This document shows positions 59,134 to 64,000 of a DNA stretch of 64,000 nt, piece by piece. Origin of the DNA: Avena insularis. Its lineage: Eukaryota > Streptophyta > Magnoliopsida > Poales > Poaceae. Location: positions 305,320,323 through 305,384,322 of the forward strand of contig CM042697.1 in assembly GCA_023614405.1 (NCBI GenBank), written 5' to 3'. A program made the translations under genes and the position numbers. The notes under the pieces were generated by a model. That model saw only the letters and a list, made by a program, of their open reading frames with translations. It was not told where the DNA came from and did not search any database. The stretch's first letter is position 1; every line of letters starts with the position of its first letter.

Positions 59134-59262
59134 GCCCCACTTAGGCCAAAATCCTAAGCTTAGGGGGAGGTATACCGACGTCACACTCATATATATATCA
59201 TGTTCGGTCGGTTCTTTGTATATCCATTGTTTCTCTTTCTTTTTGGTTTTTGTTGTTTCTTT

Positions 59263-59460
59263 CTAAAACCCAAAAATACCAAAAATATTTTCGTTGTTTC
59301 TCTTGGTTTGTTTGTTTTTTTGATTTGGTTTGCCTTAAAAGAAAAATCCAAAAAGATTTTGCTTTGTTTTTGTTTGGTTTTTCTTTGTTTGCTTGTTTCT
59401 AAAAAAATCGAAAACACCAAAAATATTTGTTGTTCTTCTTTGGTTTTGTGAGTTCTTTGC
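59263..59460 (+). repeat. T-rich triplicated repeat, about 65-71 bp period
   Basis: Three imperfect units start CTAAAACCCAAAAA (59263), CTTAAAAGAAAAATCC (59334) and CTAAAAAAATCGAAAA (59399). Each is an A-rich arm followed by a GTTT/TTGG-rich arm, so each can pair with itself. Open frames across it are low complexity only. Confidence 0.7.
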
Positions 59461-61337
59461 AGGGATCAGCCATCCTTAGTGGATTTTGGTTTCATGTTAA
59501 TTATTCGAGTCACACAAGTGAAGGGCAATAATGAAGATTAAGACAACTCGAGGCATGGTAAGAGGCTGGTAACGAACTCTATTTGTTTCATTCTTGTACA
59601 TATACTCTTTATTGTGAGCATACTTAGCCTGTTTGTGTAAGGTGTATGTCATTATGGATGCTTAGTAGTTCTTGCTTGTCTATGATAAGCTACAGCTTGC
59701 TAATAGTTTGTAGCATGTCATATGAATGTTTGCTTGCATTGTTTTATTCATACTTTGGTGTGATATTGTGGTATCCTCCTCTGACTGTTCATGTAAATCG
59801 ATTTGGCACATGCTCACGCATGCATATGACTAATCAATAGTTAGTAAGCCTCGATGATTTATTTTGCCTCAGAGTTCTTGTATCACTTTCATGCCATAGT
59901 TAGTCCTGTTTTGTTACAAGCATGATTATGGCAGTTATTGCTCTCTCGTTTTTCGCTCCCTCTCTATTGCTAGCCTTCACTTGCACTGAGTATGTGCTCT
60001 ACCTGTGCTTCCAACTCCCCAAAACCAATATTGCCAGCTGTGTCCATCATACCTACCTATTAGCATCATTTTCTACTTTAGTGCATATTTTACATATGCC
60101 GTGTTTTCTTTCAAAATAAAATGTTTGTCTGTTTTGAGAAAGTTAGTTAGTAAAGCTCTCACAAACTTTATGGCATACTTTATTCCTTGCGCTTAATAAT
60201 TCTTAACCATTATGACTAGTCCATAAAAGTTATATGCTTGCTAATTATATACTGGGAGTCAGCAGAACCGTGCTGTCACGGGGAACGCTTTCAACACTTG
60301 TTGGATATCTCATCCAGTTGATTCCATGCTCTTTTGTTTACGGATGTCGACGATGTGAAATAAAAGGGGAGGTTGTGAGTTCATGGAGTTTATACATTGT
60401 GTTAGAGAAACGCCTGGGCCGCTAGCCTAATCCATGCCTAATCATGGTGGAAACTTGCAGCAGCACCATAATGAGCATCTATGAAGCGTCCTCAATAAAA
60501 AGCTATGCATATGGTAAATAAAAATATTGCTGAGATGCTCATTGTCTGCTTGCCTTGTCATTTTGGTTATGGGAAAGCTCCTGTACCATGTGCAAGGGGT
60601 ACCCCGTTGGCGGTTCTCGATGATAGGCATGTATTTACAATGACAAGAACTTTCAGGTGACCAAAGTTGAGTAGCATGCAGAGAGACCCTCGTACCCAAG
60701 GGTCTTGGGATTTCTAGTCCATGGTCTATCAAGCATATGATTCAGAGTGGACCTCACTTTTTCACCTTAACCACATGAAGATGCCTATGATAGGGACAAT
60801 GAGAGCTCAAAGCTAATGAGTACCTTCCTTTCAGCGTTGGGAAGCCTTTCAAACCTTCACAAAACCATTTTCATAACCTTGTTAAGTCACCACTTATTCT
60901 ATGAGCACCTTCTTGAGAGCATAGTTGTCATTCTTGTGTTTGTTCCAAAACTTGGTTAACTATGTCATGACTTCGATCCTTGTATCTCTAATATCTTTAC
61001 TTCTAGTCTTCATGTGAACTTCAGAGGTGCCTTGGCATTTATATTGTGCTCTTCAAACAAAGGCAAGCGAGATACCACTCTATCATATCTTATTATGAGC
61101 ATTGCAATGTTGTTTATGTTTATGTTCCATGCTACTTATTATTATTGAGTTGGTACGTTTCTCTTCATAACTTGCAATGACTATTGAGTAGACTTAGTTG
61201 CATACTCCTTATTATCAATTGTCTAAGCAACTACTTCTGTGCTGAGAATATTTATATTATATGAAGCAAAGTGTTCGTGAAAGTTCTTTTATCGCACTCA
61301 GTTTTCAACTGAATTGCTTGAGGACAAGCAATAAGCT

Positions 61338-61352
61338 AAGCTTGGGGGGAGT
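61338..61352 (+). promoter_or_regulatory. Polypurine tract of the Athila-like element
   Basis: AAGCTTGGGGGGAGT immediately before TGATACGTCC at 61353. Confidence 0.85.
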
Positions 61353-62707
61353 TGATACGTCCAAAACGTATCTACTTTCTCGAATATTTTGCTATTGTTT
61401 TTCCTCTATACTTGTGTGATTTGGATACAACTAACATGGACTGGTGCTGTTTTCAGCAGAATTACCTTGATGTCTTGTTTTTTGTGCAGAAAATCAACTA
61501 TCAGGAAAAATCCTGAAAAATATGCCAAAAATTATTTTTCACCAGAAGATCCACGGAGCCAGAAGGGGGGACAGAGAGGGAGGCTGGGGGCCCAGACCCA
61601 CCCCAGGCGCAGGCCCACCTGACCCCGCGCCTGGGAGGGGTGAGGACACCCAAGGAAGCTCCTCGGCCTCCCTCTGCGCCTATAAGTTGTCTTTCGACAT
61701 AAAAACCGAGGGGGGTTCGATAGTTTTCGAGAAAGAGTTCCGCTCCGCCGCCGCTACCAGAAACCAAGATTCGGATCCAGAAACTCCGTTCTAGCACCCT
61801 CCCGGGACATGGAATTTGGAGAGGATCATCGCTATCGTCATCACCAACGCATCTCCATCAACCACCCATGTTTCCTTCATCCATGAGTGAGTAATCCCCT
61901 GTTGTAGGCTTGGGGATGGTAGGTATTGGATGAGTTCTATCATGTAATCGAATAAGATTTGTTAGGGCATAGTGCCTAGTATCTCTATTAGTGTTATTTG
62001 ACTTTGTTGCAACTTGTTATGCTTAAATGCTTGTCACTAGGGCCCGAGTATCTCAGATCTGAACTTATTATTGAATCATTATGATAGTATTGTTTGTGAT
62101 CTTATCTGCAAGTTGTGTACACATATTATTGTCCGGATCCAAAGGCCCTAAAGTGACAATAATTGGGACAACCGGAGGGGATGGCTATGGTGTGAGGATC
62201 ACATGTGTTCACGGAGTGTTAATGCTTTGCTCCGGTGCTTTATTAAAAGGAGCACCTTAATTCCCAATAGTTCCCTAGAGGCCCCGCTGCCACGGGCTGG
62301 CTGGACAGAAGATGTTGTGCAAATTCTCATTGCGGGTACGTATGACTATATTTGGAGCACATTTCTAGGATTGTTTAGTACTTGGATGCTTGTTATTATT
62401 TATCTGCAATGCCATAGATCTTGAAGTTACATGTTTAGACTCATCCATGCAACACCCGTCCATCCATCCCTATGCCTACCGCACTCGAATCCCATCATAT
62501 CAAGTATCACATTACTGCTATTATTTCATCATGTTATCATGCTACTGATAAACTTCTGTGAGCAAGAACTATTTCCAGGTGCAGCTGAACTGACAACTCA
62601 GTTGTTAAGGCTTGCAAGTATTCTTTGGCTCCCCTTGTGTCGAATCAATAAATTGGGTAATACTAGCCGCGAAGACTGGTGCGATCCCCTATACTTGTGG
62701 ATCATCA
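61353..62707 (+). repeat. 3' LTR of the Athila-like element
   Basis: 1355 bp, TGATACGTCC...TGTGGATCATCA. Compared with the 5' copy it has about 20 extra bases (AGGCGCAGGCCCACCTGACC, near 61604-61623) and a shorter trinucleotide patch. Confidence 0.94.
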
Positions 62708-62712
62708 GGCGG

Positions 62713-63990
62713 TGTTATCACAAATATAACAGTAATGAACCGCCTTGCAATCCTTAGTCGCATGTGTATTGACCACACACTTCCATTAGAGAACAAACTT
62801 GCTATTTTTCTTACCCCCTGTAGCAGACGAAACCAGCGGCGCGACAACAGGTGGCTGAGGTGTGGTGGCAACAGGCGTCGGGGTATCCTGAACATGTAAT
62901 TGCTGACCCTACACCTCAAACTAGTATTGCAACTGCTGACACTGAGCCAAAAAGGATGCACCAAAAGCCCCTGGAGCCTGCAACTGTGGTTGAGCATACT
63001 GCACCGACGGCTGCTACAAGAACTGTGCACCTGCCTAAACCTGAGAAGGAACCATCCCCTGATCTGGCACCTGCGCCCGCTTCTGTTTCTTCTTCCTCTT
63101 GAGAACAAGCGGAGGGACCTCACCCGTCTACTGCCCGCGGCACGGCGGCTAAAGTGGATGCATAGAAAATTGCGGTTGCAGCGTCGGGTAGAATGCCCCT
63201 CGGGGCGGCTGGAACGACATCGCCGCCATCCCCTGATTGAATCCAGGAGGCGGTATCCCCGGTGGTCCGGAGAATGGAGGCGGCCCATGACCGTAGGAGG
63301 GCGCAGCGGGGGGCGAGCTCCAACACCTTGCCCCAGGAAGGTGCCGACGAAGAAAGGAGGGACTGCCGAACGGAACGGGACAAGAGTCGCAGGAGCACTT
63401 GGTGAATGCGGCAACGAAAGAGATCGATATGCATAGGGGTCTGTGATTGTTATCTGTATTAGGCGTCTCCCGATCCTAGTACGTACCGCAATCGACCGCC
63501 ATACCGAGGTCAGCCCCGACCCCGAGTCGGACTCCAGGGTCACCCCACCATGGGCCCAGCAGGTGCCACCTCGCCATCCCCCAATCCACCGACCCGCGGG
63601 GAAGGCGGATCGAGGCCATCCGCCCGCACGCGATCAACGGCGACCTCGACGAAGGCCGCAAGAACAGGCGGAGCAGACGCCCTCCTTGTGGCAACGGACC
63701 TTTCCACGACCGCACTTGGGGGCCGTCGCAGCAGCAATCCCACCGGCGAAGCCACGGATCTCACACGAGCCATCGGCGGCGAGGAAGAGCGGCAAGCTGG
63801 CGGTGACCTCCGCGGCGACGACGACGCCGAACCACGTTCCCAGAAGTCCAGCCCAGCTCGCCCGAGGGATCTTCTAGGGCGTTGAGCGCCACCCGCGCAG
63901 CCAGGGCATCGCCACCGTCGGAGTCCGAATCGAAACCTAAGCATTGGAACCGCGATCCCGAGCTCGCCGGCGTGGAAGGAGAGGCAGCCT
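62713..63990 (-). pseudogene. LINE ORF1, first part with zinc knuckle
   Basis: Near the insertion the minus strand encodes VNTHATKDCKAVHYCYICDN (62773-62714), a retroviral-type zinc knuckle. Its last histidine and cysteine are supplied on the other side of the Athila-like element, where the frame continues (HP...C) once one GGCGG copy is removed. Upstream is a glycine/proline/glutamine-rich region (about 63300-62830) broken by stops. Near the edge is a GC-rich start with RFDSDSDGGDALAARVALNALEDPSGELGW in the frame I prefer. Other frames stay open by composition alone. I cannot place the start codon with confidence. Confidence 0.65.
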
Positions 63991-64000
63991 CCGGTGACCC
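62713..64000 (-). mobile_element. L1-type LINE, 5' fragment
   Basis: First part of ORF1 and probably the 5' untranslated region. It runs to the window edge, so the LINE's own start and its target duplication are not visible. Confidence 0.85.

Larger units (their letters stand above)
59135..61352 (+). other. 3' noncoding region of the Athila-like element
   Basis: 2.2 kb without a convincing ORF. It contains a T-rich triplicated patch (59263-59460) and otherwise ordinary AT-rich DNA. It ends with the purine tract AAGCTTGGGGGGAGT (61338-61352) before the 3' LTR. Confidence 0.75.
52713..62707 (+). mobile_element. Ty3/Gypsy Athila-like element lacking RT/integrase (non-autonomous)
   Basis: 9995 bp, LTRs of 1353 and 1355 bp, perfect target duplication GGCGG (52708-52712 and 62708-62712). 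The TGATACGTCCAAAACGTATC start, the GCGCCGTTGCCGGGGA primer site and the gag-protease type place it with Athila-like elements common in Triticeae. After protease the expected RT, RNase H and integrase are absent. A spacer and one intact unknown ORF take their place. Movement would need enzymes from a relative. Confidence 0.94.

Noticed and set aside
63120..63944. Several long frames on both strands near the right edge
   Set aside because: High GC keeps most frames open. Only the minus-strand frame linking to the zinc knuckle and the acidic RFDSDSDGG start is plausible as LINE ORF1.
1..64000. CRISPR arrays, bacterial promoters or operons
   Set aside because: Plant repetitive DNA throughout. 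No regular spaced repeats and no prokaryotic gene organisation.

Overview
This window looks like intergenic DNA from a large grass genome, most likely Triticeae (wheat, barley, rye or Aegilops). I find no host gene, rRNA or tRNA gene. Almost every base belongs to transposable elements nested inside one another. The Triticeae assignment rests on a BARE/WIS/Angela-type Copia element (35540-44526), an Athila-type element whose repeats open with the grass motif TGATACGTCC, a Stowaway MITE, and a plant L1 LINE.

Layout. 1-407 is unassigned flank. 408-6841 is a decayed Copia element (target duplication GGAAG). 6847-7077 and 7241-7511 are remnant DNA carrying a Stowaway MITE (7078-7238). From 7512 to the right edge the scaffold is one LINE on the minus strand, about 7 kb once insertions are removed. 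It is split into 7512-8440, 47883-52712 and 62713-64000. A Tat-type Gypsy element on the minus strand (8441-47877, duplication GTATC) sits in LINE ORF2. An Athila-like element on the plus strand (52713-62707, duplication GGCGG) sits in LINE ORF1.

The Tat element is about 12.3 kb without its own insertions, of which there are three. They are a Tekay-type chromovirus (9776-21466, plus), a 6.5 kb solo LTR (26050-32523, minus) and the BARE/WIS/Angela element (35540-44526, plus). Removing insertions with one copy of each target duplication restores reading frames in the LINE ORF2, the LINE ORF1 zinc knuckle and the Tat antisense ORF, which supports the boundaries.

How the parts work. Each LTR element encodes some or all of gag, protease, reverse transcriptase, RNase H and integrase. 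All carry stops or frameshifts, and four of five proteases have lost or altered an active-site residue. The Tat element also carries an extra ORF on the strand opposite gag-pol. It is divided by GT-AG introns whose phases mostly fit, a layout that can persist because the genomic RNA is the other strand. The Athila-like element has no recognisable RT, RNase H or integrase but keeps one undamaged 357-codon ORF.

Limits: family names are by eye; boundaries rest on TG/CA termini and target duplications read directly; ages are relative only.
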